The notes under the pieces: generated by a model
Told to the model about the DNA's origin: nothing
The model's database searches: none
The model's input: the letters and a program-made list of their open reading frames with translations, nothing else
Shown here: in pieces, positions 11,000-23,382 of the stretch
Layout: every line of letters begins with the position of its first letter
Position numbering within the stretch: position 1 is the stretch's first letter
Made by a program: the position numbers and the translations under genes
Assembly: GCA_020746875.1 (NCBI GenBank)
Contig: JAGTJL010000006.1
Span: 2,790,001 to 2,854,000, forward strand
Source of the DNA: Rhexocercosporidium sp. MPI-PUGE-AT-0058
Taxonomy: Eukaryota > Ascomycota > Leotiomycetes > Helotiales
Direction: 5' to 3'
DNA: 64,000 nucleotides

Positions 11000-13900
11000 T
11001 TAACGCTTTTATTGCCCTTCTTCTTACTCGACCGTACGAGCTTATTAAGATAACTGCGGAATCTTATTAAAAGAAAGCCGAGGCCGAAGCTAAAGCGCAT
11101 ATTATAAAATACGTAATATAATAATTATAAATTATAATATACTTTAAGCTCTATGAATAAATTAAGAAAACTATAAGCTGTTAATTCTTCAATATAACGG
11201 CTGTATAACTTGTCGCTAAGAAAAGAGCTAATATTTAAGTACTAGTTCGCACGTTTAAGACAGTTCTGTATTAAACGAATACAACGATTTAAACGATAAC
11301 TTAATAAGATTACTTATAATCCTTAAATATAAAAAACGTCCGAAACCCAAAGGTTTAAATCATATAATATTAAGAGCTAATCCGTAAAGAGAACTTATAT
11401 TATATACCGGAAGTACTCGGCACTTTTAATATTAACCTTTTCCTAATCGTAGCTAGTAATTTTAATAGCTTATAAGCTCAAAAGTACTTTCTTAAAACTA
11501 AGAAAGCCGACGAACTCGGGATACTTCTTAAATATTCTTTAGAATAGCTCGTACGGCTATTTTATTTTAATTAAACTAATCGCCAATATTAATAATTTAT
11601 AAGTAGAAAATTAAAGCATAATCATTTCTTTACTTTTAGTTCACGCTTTAATAATAATAAGACACCCGACTCGGAAGCTTTTGATTTATATAATTAAAGA
11701 TTAAACCGATTTAAGATAAAAAGAAAACTTATAAAAAAAGTATATTTATATTTAAAGAATAAAACTTATTATTAATCTCCTTTAAATTATACTCGTTTTT
11801 AAATAATAGTTTATAAAAAAGTATTTATTAAATATTAAAATAAAATAGCTTATTTAAATTTAAAAATAAATAATTAATATTATAATAAGATCCGGCAGCG
11901 GTTTATTACGTTATAATAAAAAGCTTTCCGCAGGCAAATAAGCTTAAATAAGCCTTTTCTTTAATTAATAAAAAATCTCTTAACGAAATTAAATAAGTAA
12001 AGATTTAATAAATTAAATAAAAGAAAGTCTACTTTTCCCGAAAACTTATTAAATAAAAGAAGAATAAGCGGGACTTACGCGCACTTAATACTCTTACTTA
12101 ATCTGGCCGAGTATTCAGCTGCGGATATATACTTCCTTTAAAATTCATTTTATCTTTTATCAAACTTTACTTTATTAAATAATTATAAAGCGATTAATTT
12201 AATTAACGATCGTTTAATATTATTAAAAAAATCTTTTATAAAATCTATTCTTAAGGATTTAATTAAGTATAAGAGCTCTTAATTGCCTATTATCGGGCGC
12301 GGAACTCGAATTATAAAAGAAATATTTAAAGGTCCGAATAGAGAATTATTTAATCTTACGCTTTACGACGTCGTAGTTATAGAAAACTTCTATATTAATA
12401 TTATTTTTAAAGCTCGTCTTTATAAGACTGGTTTTTAGTTTTATAATATAAACTGCACTTTGAGATAGAACGAAGAAAGCTTACTAATTAAAAAATATTA
12501 TATAATACGATAGCTAAAGCGTAAATAGAACTTTATTTTCTTTAAATATAAGCTACGTTTAATCTACTCTCCGAGCATTCGTAATATACTCTTAAATATT
12601 ATAAGAATTATAATATTTTTAACGTTCTTTAAAAGAATAAATAAATTATATAAATTATTTAAAGATTATAAGTACTTTAAAACAGACTCGGAGCGTGTTT
12701 AATATCTGCGAACAAGTTATTTAAGCCCGAATACTTTAAGGAAATTAATAAGTACGACGAGAAATATTAAAATTACTAAAGTAATAAGGAAGATTAAGTG
12801 CGAGTAATATACTTTAACTTATATTACTTAAGTAATCTTTAAACCTTTACCGAAAAGGAAATCCTTTAAATTATTTTAAAAAATCATTTAAGATTTATTT
12901 AATTATCCGAAATACTGAAATAATTACTTTTAGCTCCTCGTGCTCAAATGCAAGTATAGCGGCTTACTCGTTAATTATATATTATAAATAAAAGAGTATA
13001 ATAAAGTATTTTAATATATTAAGAGCTTTAAAGCTTAAGTTCGAAAGCAGTTTAGACTTTTAATATATAAATTCAAGTATAATTAAGAGAAAGCAATTAT
13101 TATAATTTAAAGATTTACGAAATATGAGAAATAAGCTAATAAGCTCGGAATTGACCTCGAGCTCTTACTAACGGCAACTCATAAGCTAAATAACAGAGCC
13201 GAACGAGCTAGTTAAGAAGTAATTAATAAAAGCATTAAAATAAGACTATTAATTAATCTTCCCGTAGATTTAAGCATTAAATATACACTCGCAGGGATTT
13301 ATTTATATAATAGAAGCTTAAGGCGAGCAAATAATTAGTTATTACTTATTAAAATCAACGATAAATGGTTTCGGAATTATTTTCGATAATATAACCTAAC
13401 GCTTATTATAAGACTTATTATAGATTTCAGACTAAACTAAAATAAAATCTATATATATAATTATAAAACGTATTTATTAATAATAAAAAAAGCTAAAAAA
13501 TAAAACAAAAAAGCGTTCAAAACAATTGCGCGTACGTATATCGGATATCTTATAAGTTTCTACGCTTTTAATATTTATAAGATATAAATGCCACGTCTCG
13601 ATAAAATAATTATCACGCGTAACGTACGTTTTAATAAAAATAGCTTTTATATTACCTTAAATAAAGAAATAAAAATTACGATTTAAAAAGTTAAGTTTAT
13701 TTGCGATCTCATCGAGAAGAATAAGTTTATCGTAAATTAAGCTGGAATCATTAAGAATATTATTAATAATATAATTATCGAAGAAAATAATACGAATCTC
13801 TTAGGCGAAGACTTGCTTTAATTATATATTAAACGAATTTAAAAATTAATTAAAAGCTCCGAAAGTCAAAACTTAAAAGTAAAAGAGTATATTAATAATC

Positions 13901-16010
13901 CGAGTATAATAAATAAACTTTTAATTCCGGAATATACTCTTATTTTAAAAGACTTTCTTAAATAAAATAAGGAATTAAAAGAAAGTGCGTTAAACCGAGA
14001 GTTTACTTTAAGTATAAAGTAAGACTTAAAAGCATTCGACTCGCGTAAAAGCATGTAACTTACTAATCGAGATTCGAACGTATTACAAGATTAAGCGCGA
14101 GATCCGTTTCGATTATCACGCATCGAGATTTAAATACCGTCGAGACCTCGATTATAAAAAGAATCTCCGGTAATAATTTTAATATTATATCCTTAAATTA
14201 AAGTATAAAATGCTTGAACGATAGAAGTAAAATAAACGAGAATAATACGCTTTTAAATTATAGCAAAAGAAGCTTAATTAAAATCAAATATACTTATTAA
14301 AAGCTCGGCAAAAGTAAAGAAGCTAACTAAAAATGAAAAGAAAAGAAGAAAATTATAAAAAGATTAAAGTAATAAAATATTTATAATACTTATAGCTTTC
14401 CTTAAATAAATACGCCTTAATAAAAGCAATCTTAAGCTCGGGAGTAAGCCTGATTTCGGGAGTAATTAAATCCTCGATTAATATAATAATCTTCGGTCCG
14501 AAATCGATTAAATACTTTAAGAGCTTATACTTAATTAATATATATTATTAAAAAAATAAAATAATCTTCAAGATTTAATAAAAATTATATATTATATAAT
14601 TATAATAATAATATAATCGAGCCGCTAATTATTAAAAAAGAAGATCTTATTTTCTAAAAATTAAAATCTAAAATCTTTTATTTAAATTAAAATAATAAAG
14701 CAATCTTAAGAATTACTTAATAAAAGAATAATTTAAAGAAGATATAAGTTTAAAAATAAGAATAATAAATAAATAAAATTACTAAACCTCAGAATTATTT
14801 AATTTAAGTATTATATTAATACTTATCTCGCTTATATAAGTTTTCAAATATAAGCCCGATTTAAAAGGATATATTTTAAGATATAAATCCCGAATTATTA
14901 TATAAGATAATCTTTAAAGTAAATTAATAATCGTTTTTATATACGCTAGTACGCTCTTAATTAAATCCTTCCGAATCGCTATAGCGCTCGCAGCTTATTT
15001 TAACTTAGAAGTCAAGTGCTTCGACGTAATTAATACGTTTATTAACGCTTTTCGGAATATAAACAGCGAAACCGTATACTGCAAATTCCCTCTAAGTTTT
15101 GACAAGCTTAAATATATACTACGAGTTAATCGCGCTCTTTATAAGATACGTGACTTTTTATACTTATAATATAAGTATATTAGTAAAACGTTAATAGATT
15201 TAAAGTTGATTTTATACTCGGAGGAACCGTATATATTCATAAACCTTACTTATAAAATCCTTATTTTCTTTTATATAAATAATATTTAAGTGCTTTATTA
15301 CCGAGATAATTTAAAGCTCGGACAGGATTTCATTAAGCGATTAAATGAAGCGTATAATATATATAATTTTAAAGATATTAAATAATTCTTAAGGATCAAG
15401 ATAATACGCGACAAAAAGCGTAAGATTATCTCCTTAATTCATAATTAATATATTAAGAAGATTACTCGAAAATTTAAATAAATTAATAAAAGATATTCTA
15501 TAATACCGCTCCTTTAAATCGATTTTATCAAGTATAAAGAATAAGCTTCAAAGAAACATATCAAAGCTTATTAAAAGAAAATTAAATCGGTATTATATAT
15601 AGCGATCGTTGCAAGACTAGACGTAGCTTTTACAATTACCTAACTCTTATAATTCGCGATAAATCTTAATCCAAAGCATTTCATAATTATATATTAACTT
15701 ATTCGCTACTTATTTAATACGCGCTTTTTAAGTATTATATATAAAAGTAATTAAAAGAAAGCGCTTTATATTACTTTAAATATATCTTTCGCGAATAACG
15801 TCGAAACTCGAAAGTTATCTTAAGATTATATAATCTTATTATTCGGCGGGCTAATAATTTAAAAAACATTAAAGTAATCTACGATTATTACGTCGATTAT
15901 TAAAACAGAATTATTAATATTAAAGTATACCGGAAAAGAAATTATAATTCTTTAACGATTCTTTTAGAATTTAGCTTTTAATATTAATAAGACTTAAGAA
16001 ATCTTTTATA
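11000..16010 (+). pseudogene. Copia-B gag-pol polyprotein, RIP-destroyed
   Basis: Many stops, but family signatures survive in Copia order. An integrase-like stretch at about 13140-13300 (LLLTATHKLNNRAERA) is followed by the DVxF-like end of integrase near 13610. A reverse transcriptase block lies at about 14940-15300 (EVKCFDVINTFINAF, then RVNRALYKI and FYINNI, where the catalytic YxDD has become YINN). RNase H with a GGLI motif lies at about 15600-16000. The gag portion at about 11000-12200 is too degraded to delimit. Domain limits are approximate. Not functional. Confidence 0.8.
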
Positions 16011-16373
16011 ATAATTAATAAATAATCAGACTAATTATAAATAATATTAAAAGGATCACTATTAAGCTTTATTATATAAATATTTAAAATATATAATTTA
16101 AGCAAGAATATACTCGTAAATTATTTAAAATAATATATCTTTTAATCGCTAATATATTTATTAATAAGCTTATAAAGAATCTGTCTCGCTAGAAATTCGA
16201 GCTTTTTAAAACACTTTTAAACTTTAATAATTATTAATCTTAAGTTAAAAAGCTTTAAATATATTTATTAAAAGTATATTAAGAATACTTTTATATAATT
16301 TTTTATTTATAAAACTTTTTTAATTTAATATTTTTAAGTATTCGCGCTCTAAAAACGCCGAACGTAAACGCGA

Positions 16374-16493
16374 AATCCAGCCCGAGCTTAAGTAAAGTCT
16401 ACTTAAATCCAGCTTAAGCTCAGGTAAAGATTATTTAAATCCGGCCCGAGCTTAAGTAAAGTCCGTTTAAATCTAGCCCGAGCTTATAAATAA
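16374..16493. repeat. 32 bp minisatellite, about 3.7 copies
   Basis: Units starting AATCCAGCCCGAGCTTAAGT recur at 16374, 16406, 16438 and 16470, a constant 32 bp period, with the last unit partial. The array lies just downstream of the Copia-B RNase H region in otherwise A+T-rich DNA. The units keep more C and G than their surroundings. Confidence 0.75.
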
Positions 16494-17100
16494 TTTATTA
16501 AAAGCGCAAAAAGAATCTACTTAAGCTTAAATTAATAAGTAATTATTATCTTTAAGACTTTCGCGAACTTCTTTAAATCTTATATAAAATTACTAAACTC
16601 CGCCAAAGATCTTATATTAGCACTAATATTATCATTAAAGTTATCCTTCTTATTACGCTTTGGATTTAGCTTTTAAAAGCGTATTAAAAGATTTAATTTT
16701 ATATCTTTATTAAATTCCTTATTACTCGCCAAGTCTTCTATTAAAGCTTTTAAAGTAATTTTATATTTCTTAATACTTTATAAATCGGTTAATAAAATAC
16801 TCGATTAATTATAATATAATTATTATACTTTTTTATTATTAAAGTCTATAATTATAATTAATCTTTTGTTATACTTAAGCATATCTCCCGTAGCGAAATC
16901 GCACTTATAACTGAAGGTATAATTATAGCATCGACTTTTAATAATAAGAATATTAGCGAAATAATATTTATAATTACTACGGCCATAAATAATAGCGCGA
17001 ATATATAATAAATAAGGATCCGTAAACTCCTTTTTTAAATCTCAGTTAATATAAATAAAATAAATTATTAATAAAAAGCAAGCTTTAAAATAGTATATAT

Positions 17101-17830
17101 ATGCCTCGAGCGCGCTTAACAGAAGAGCGAGGCTTAGATAGAATGCGAGACGATTTGCGTTTCTTTAAAGTTAATAAAGAACGAGTGCGAGTCTTAAAGG
17201 CTAAAGGAAGAGTAAGAAAAGGAGTCGAATTAAGACGCGAGACGCGCGAAGTAAAGGAAGTATATTAGAAGTTATTTTTATTTAATATAATAACGCTTTT
17301 ATTTAATATAACTAATAATAATAAAATATTAAAAGAACGCGTAAGAGTCTTCTTAAATAACGAGCTTAGCTTAGCACGAGAAGATCGAAAGAGAATTAGC
17401 TTATTATTAAAGTTATTAATAAGCGTATTTTCATTTTCGCGCGAAGAAAAATATTATTAATTATCTTTAGGATTTATTTTAACGACCGAATAAGCAAGAG
17501 GAAGATTATTAAAAAGCTTATTAATAAGCTTATTATTAAATACTTCTTAGTTATTAAACTTATTTTTAAAATCTTATAATATAATTATTAACGATTAGTT
17601 TAACGGTATTAAGGTTATTTAAAAATGAAGTCAAGAAATTAAATTAGAAAAGAATTTATTTAGCGAGCTGCGATTTGATTATTAATACGCGTAATCGCTA
17701 TTCTAAAAGCTTTAAGAAGTATAATTAATAATTAAGGAGAATTTATTAAAAGAAGTAAAAGATTAGAAAATAAAAGAAAGAAATAAGTAAGTAAGTAGGC
17801 ACGCGAGTATAAAATGCGTTAATATTAAGC
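17101..17830 (+). pseudogene. Unidentified charged-protein reading frame between Copia-B pol and its 3' LTR
   Basis: From ATG 17101 a frame rich in Arg, Glu, Lys and Leu runs 55 codons (MPRARLTEERGLDRMRDDLR at its start) to a TAG at 17266. It continues recognisably to about 17830 with further stops. GC content is higher than in its flanks at the beginning. I do not recognise a family. It could be an accessory gene of Copia-B, a captured sequence, or chance openness of a GC-richer patch. Confidence 0.35.
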
Positions 17831-18502
17831 GAAAGTTAATTGTAATAATATAAAAGTCAATATATATACATTTTTAAAAGTGATTATGATCGCGTTATTA
17901 CGGAACGGGACGCTTAGATTAATAATAAACTTATTAACTCGGGAGGCGGCGCATTATATAAGCTAATAAGAAGCTGGCATATATTATTGCGGCTTCTTGT
18001 TATATATAATAATCACTTTAGAAAGACTAAATTCATTAATTATAGCTTAATAACTTAATAATTAGACGGGACGGCACGAGATCTTAGCTGCAGACCGAAC
18101 CTTACTTTAGCCCTACTTCTAAAACCTGCGATCTGCACGCGTTAAACACAATAATCAAGATCTTGTTTACTTAATTATTATAGCTTAATTATATCTTTAA
18201 ATTTTATTTATTTAATTATATATAATTTAAATACGTATTTATATTCTCATTTATTATTAATATTAATTGCTTAGCAAATTACTTATATTAATATATAGAG
18301 TCCTCGTATATTATATTTTTAAAGCGCGTATTAATATTTTTATTTATTATAATATCTTAAGAGTATTAATTTATTATTTGGCATTATACTTTTATTAAGA
18401 ATTAATATATATATTTGAAGAGTTTATATTATATCTCTCGACTACTTATGCGCCTTTAAATAGTAAAGCTTGTTTATATAACGGAGCCTTACTATAAGGG
18501 TA

Positions 18503-18691
18503 TGTCGCGCTTTAGCGCAGTCTACTAGTTATGTATATGCTCTCGTAAGCACTCACGTATATATATACTCGAGTCATAGTCTTCTCTTATAGAAGATAAC
18601 GCTTATTTTAATAAATCTTTTAAACTCTTGCTTTTTACGTTAATCGTAGAGCTCTTGAACCACGAAAAGCCTGCTTCACATCTGTACGACA
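18503..18691 (+). repeat. Copia-B 3' LTR
   Basis: The less mutated LTR, beginning TGTCGCGC and ending TGTACGACA. It is preceded by ACTATAAGGGTA, a plausible weak polypurine tract, and followed by the ATAAG duplication. Confidence 0.9.
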
Positions 18692-18696
18692 ATAAG

Positions 18697-19702
18697 CTAA
18701 TAACGGTTTATATTTATAATAACGTATATTCCTGTAGCAGCGAAAGCTTCGTCGAGAAATTCAAAGCTTATAAAATAAACTTAAACGTTTTTAAGATATT
18801 TTACTTTTATTAAAGCAGCTAGCTTTAAAGCTATAAAAGCTATTAATACTTAAATAAAAAAGGAATTACCGAAAAGCAGTCCGGAAGTTAGTTGCGTTAT
18901 TAATAGCATATTCTTATTAAATTTAATAATCGCTCGACGGAGGTTAAAGAAATCGCTTTTTAATCGAAGTCGTATTTCTTTTAATTTCTTTTATTAATAA
19001 TAGGTTCTTAAAGTTATTTGCCGTCGAGCCGTCGTAATAATACTACCGAAGTCTATGATAATCGATAGTTTTATAGCAGTAAAAGCGATATTTATACGGG
19101 CAAGTATTTACTCGCGTATTTGGCGATTGATTTCGTTAAATTAATAAAGTTATAAAAGTATTTAATATTCTTTTAAGAATAATATATAAGCTTATTATTT
19201 TTTATTATTTAAAAGCTATAAGTAATTTCTTATTAAATATAAATAATTAATTAACGTAATTAAGTAAAAAAATACTAATTTACTACTTCGAGAGTATTAT
19301 CTCTTAATAATTCAGAAGTGTTATTCGCGCGCTTATTCCCGTGCAAGCTTTTTTTATACCGCTTTAATAAAGTCAAGTATTATTAGCGGTCTTTTGACAT
19401 TCGGTAAGTCGTATAAAAAGTATCTTAATAAGCCGCTTTTATTTTTGAAGTTATTTCTTAAGATTAACTCGCTTTATTTTAATAATAGCGAGCTTTTTTT
19501 TATAAGTAAATTATATTAGCGTGCGAGTACTTATTTCCGAAGGAATATAATTTCTCTTAAAGATCCGGAGGAATAGCTGAAAAGTTTATAATTTTAATTA
19601 AGGGTTTTCGTTTATTATCTTAATTAAATTTTTTTTTTATATAAGCTTACTCGTTCGTGTATTTCTTAATTACTTTTTAATAAATAATAAGATTAATCGT
19701 TT
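18697..19702 (-). mobile_element. Relic of a minus-strand Copia element, right part
   Basis: Continues the relic of 9590-10333 and matches about 44675-45684 of the Copia element at 32314-46565. Homology stops abruptly at about 19702, where an unrelated repeat begins. Confidence 0.75.
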
Positions 19703-21780
19703 CTTGAGTTTAAGCTAGCTGGCCTAGTCGCGGCTATTATAGCTTAATTAAGCTAGGCTTACGAGCACTTCTAAAGTGGTTATATAAACGCAGTTTCCCT
19801 TAGAATCAAGAATTATCATTTATATTAAATCTCTTATTTTCAGAGTCTTTTTCGCAAATTTTTTCCCAGAAATAATATTAATTTAATTATTTCCAAAAGA
19901 AAATCGCTAAGTCTTCGATCGAAAGCTAATAATAGGGTTAACTTCTTTAAGTTAAAGAAACCTTAAAATAAAAGTAACTTTTAGAATCTCGAAGTCGTAG
20001 GCGATAAGCGACTGCTAATAATTTTTTATAATGCTTTCGCTGTTAGTAATATATAACTATAAAGAATAAGTTCTGTAAGTAATAACTTCTCTTTTTTCGA
20101 TTATAGCTAAATTAATTTAATTAATTATAAGCTTCTATTCGCATTCGATTATAAGCGCTTAAGAAACACTGTTGCCTTCAGCACCGCTATCGAAAAGTAC
20201 TCGCTTAATTCGCACTCTTCCGTCTTAAGTCCGAATCTCTACCGATATTATAATTCTTTACTGTTCTTTTTCTTTGCCTGATTTTATTAGTAATAAAAAG
20301 ATTAAGATTAGGCTGATCCGTTTCCCGTCTGTCGTAATTCCGTATAATTCGAGGAAATATGCCTTTTCTTTTAATAATTATAATATATAACCTTTAGGTA
20401 TTTTACTACTAAGTAGCTTAGCTTTTTATAGCAGTAGTATTCTTTATTACTTAATCCTTTTACCTCCGACTTAATACTAATAAAAGTCCGATTCGTATTA
20501 CTAAACTTATTTCGCTTTCGGTTTAAGTTCGAAGAAGAAATATAAAATAGCTTATTATTACGAAGGCGATTATTATCCTTCTTTAAAGTTTTATTAATAT
20601 CTTTTTAAGGTTTATTCTGATTATTTACCTTATTAATATTCTTAATATAACGAGTTAAAGATATTACCTTTTCGTGAGTTTTAATAATTCCAGTAATATT
20701 AAGTTTAATAATTTCTTTTCTTAACTTAAGCTTTAGTCTAGCGTAAAAAGTCCGTCGTCTTATTATATCGTCCCTAATCTTTAATTATTACTTTAAGTTA
20801 TTAAGAAAAGATACGAAATCATTTACCGACTTGTTTTCGTGCTATTAAGCGTTCTTATACCGATTAAATATCGTAAGTTCTCGATTTTTAAGGTTTATAA
20901 TCGAGTCTAGTATTTACTGCTTAAACTCTTCTTGAGTAAGTGAATTTGTTTTAGCTCTCGATTGGAACCCGGTTTACTTCCGTTTTACTTTCTTATTGAA
21001 AGTAAAAACGTATTCGTTAATCTTATTTTTATCTATAATATATATTATTCTTTTATCTTAATAGAACCTCCGCTTAATATTTTAAATAAAAGACTAAGCT
21101 TCTGTAGCGCTCTTACTTTTATATATCAGAAGCTCTCGTATCTTTAAGATTCGTCGATATATTATTAAGCGTATATCGAAGCTATTTCGAAGAAGTCTCG
21201 TAAATTCGATATAATAACGGTCTCCGGCCGTATTCACGCGTCGACGCTTCCTTTTATTTATATATCCTTTACTTTTTTCTTCTTTTTATTCTCTTCGAAT
21301 TATATCTGTTAATTTCTTCTTTAAGTCCTCTTGCTTTCGTACTACCTCCTTTAACTCTTTAATTTAGTTCCTAACGGCCTTCTTCTTCTTCTTTTGCTTA
21401 ATTTATACTTAAATCTTTAGAATTCGTTATCGCTTAGCCTTAATAACTTCCTTAGCATCCGAGCCTCCTTCGTTATCATTCGTAAGACCTTCTAACCCTC
21501 CGTTAAAGCGCTGGAACTGCTCGCTGCGTATAAGCGAACCTTCTTTAAAGTTATTTTAAAGAGTGTTCGATAGTTAATCGATAAAATAAAGTAAGAGGGA
21601 TCGAGGTGTCTCTTTTGCCGCTAAAGCTGTCTTTTTCTTATTTCTAGCTATTATAATTGCTTCGTAAAAGCTTCGAATAAGTAACGAACTATTTTCGTAT
21701 AAGTAAAGAGATTAAAATATTAAGTTTAAAATAATAAGAATTATTATTCGAAACGTTCAGAGTATGCTAATTATAATTCA
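19703..21780 (-). pseudogene. Gypsy-like gag relic with zinc-knuckle trace
   Basis: Read on the minus strand from about 21780, one frame gives a coiled, charged N-terminal part and then a retrotransposon-gag signature around 20700-20850 (SVNDFVSFLNNLK and then IRDDII). A degraded CCHC-like knuckle (EYYCYKK) lies near 20430. Stops are numerous. No protease or polymerase follows: at about 19703-19815 there is a repeat also present inverted near 63650-63770, then the Copia relic. This could be a truncated element or a gag-only derivative. Confidence 0.55.
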
Positions 21781-22129
21781 GACTAATCTTTAGCCCCTTA
21801 AATCCTTTCTACTCCCCTTAAAGGTAAATAAACAGAAACCTTAATACGTGATCTATGCCAAGCCTGTAAACCTTCCGTAGAACCCCCGACTCTTCTTATA
21901 CTAGATTCCGCTCCTGACATTACGGCCGAGTTTTTTATAGCTTTTAAAACAGCTTATTTACAATTAATAACAATCCAAAATGCTTAAGCTAGATTTCGTA
22001 AAGTTAGTTTAATTCTTTTGACCCTTAAGTAATAATATCGAAACTAAATGTCAAGTTACGGACTTTAATGCCTATTAGCCTCCCTTTTGCTGACGCTAAC
22101 TCTTGGGTGTTTCAAACGCCTTACAACCT
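21781..22129. other. A+T-rich gap between TE relics
   Basis: No coding signal or structured repeat that I can support. It connects the gag relic with the pogo transposase fragment. Confidence 0.4.
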
Positions 22130-22663
22130 AACCGATGCTTTTTTGCAAACAACTTTAGTTAAAAATCGTATTATACGTTACTAAGGAAGCTTTTTAATAC
22201 CGATTTTTACTACGGTCGCTACGCTACCAAAGGTATAAAGATATTAGCCCATAAGGTTACTCTTTTGATAGCTGAGAATTATATACTTCGTAAGGCAAAT
22301 AAAGTATTTAGCAAACGCCGAAAAGTTAAAAAGACTTGTATTCGTCAAGGAGGAGTACTTGAAGTTGAGCAAGCATGCGATATTATAGCTCAAAAGGAGG
22401 CAAAAAAGCAAATTCGACGCGATAAGCGTTTTAAGAAAAGTAGTTTAAATAAAGGGCAATCGACTGCGCGACGCTATAGTACTTGCGAAAAGCTTGGTTA
22501 CGCAAACTTGTTAAATAAATATAAATATATCTAGTTTATCGGATTTTGAGTAGTTTTAATTAATATAATGTATTGTGGTTGATTAATCGTATTCTAAAGT
22601 AATAAGGTAGTGGAAAAGTACGTCGCTCACTAATATGCGTCGCTGACTGGTAAACCACGTTAT
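22130..22663 (+). pseudogene. C-terminal fragment of a pogo-family transposase with right-end sequence
   Basis: The open stretch at 22265-22534 encodes a Lys/Arg-rich region with the RKANK...KRRKVKKT, RQGGVLEVEQACDII and QKEAKKQ blocks found at the C-terminus of many fungal pogo transposases. A degraded zinc-knuckle-like CEKLGYAN follows. The catalytic domain is missing. GCGTCGCTGACTGGTAAACC at about 22636-22655 resembles a pogo-type inverted-repeat end, but I found no left partner. Confidence 0.6.
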
Positions 22664-23382
22664 ATTAAAATATTAAAATAATTCTTATTACAATAAATCG
22701 CAATTTGGAAATCTGATTTTGGAGTTTTTGTCGTCTAACTAGATAACGGCCTTAGTATATAAGCGACAGTTAGCACGGTATAGTAAGAAATATTTGTGCA
22801 AAGAGCTGTCAGCTTTGCTTGGTGCAGGGTATAGTATTAATAACTCCTAGCGCGATAGTTGTACCGCCGCCTATTCTCGTAGACATAGCGATTGATCGCG
22901 GACTTGAAGACTTTAAAGAGGGGGGCTGATCATTATGCCAAGCGATCAGGTTCAAACTATGGTGAAGGAAGTGCATGAGAACACTATTATTTTAGGAATG
23001 CGGCTGGATACCTTCTTGTTGCTACACGGGCGTCTCAATATAGATTTACTCCGGCTACTCTGGTAAGAAATAGCAGCGCTATCGCATGCATAATACACTT
23101 TGTTAATTCGCACTTGGGAAGGAAATCTTGAAGCTTCAAGACCAAATTTTTGCTTGAAAAGTCAACTTTTTCGATGCCACAACATATTAAGTGCCGTGGT
23201 GTTCTGCAGTGCGTTCAAGGGGTAGGCGACACTAAGGGCATTGGGTGGTTGTGTGCTTACTATATCATTGCTTTTGTGTTTCTAGAGGGAAGTTTTTATC
23301 GTATAATTGACATCATTAGACAAGCAGGGGGTGGTTGTAGAAGTTTCCTCAACTTTATCCCATGTATTCAACTCACCACCTC
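22664..23382. other. Intergenic region downstream of the P450 gene
   Basis: Composition returns to normal from about 22900. A short open frame at 23150-23446 overlaps the P450 3' end on the other strand and has no family features. I see no gene here; the P450 terminator must lie in the right part. Confidence 0.4.

Larger units (their letters stand above)
10334..18691 (+). mobile_element. Complete RIPped Ty1/Copia retrotransposon (Copia-B)
   Basis: Two 189 bp direct repeats bound this 8358 bp unit, flanked by the identical 5 bp duplication ATAAG at 10329-10333 and 18692-18696. The pre-insertion site can be read in the homologous sequence at 44.67 kb. The repeats begin TGTCGCGC and end CGACA, giving a TGTCG/CGACA inverted terminus. 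In the left repeat the TG has become TA and the CA has become TA, as RIP would do. Plus-strand integrase, reverse transcriptase and RNase H occur in Copia order. It is inserted into an older Copia relic. Confidence 0.9.

Noticed and set aside
16374..16493. Possible CRISPR-like array
   Set aside because: The units are contiguous with no distinct spacers, and the context is a fungal retrotransposon; it is a minisatellite.
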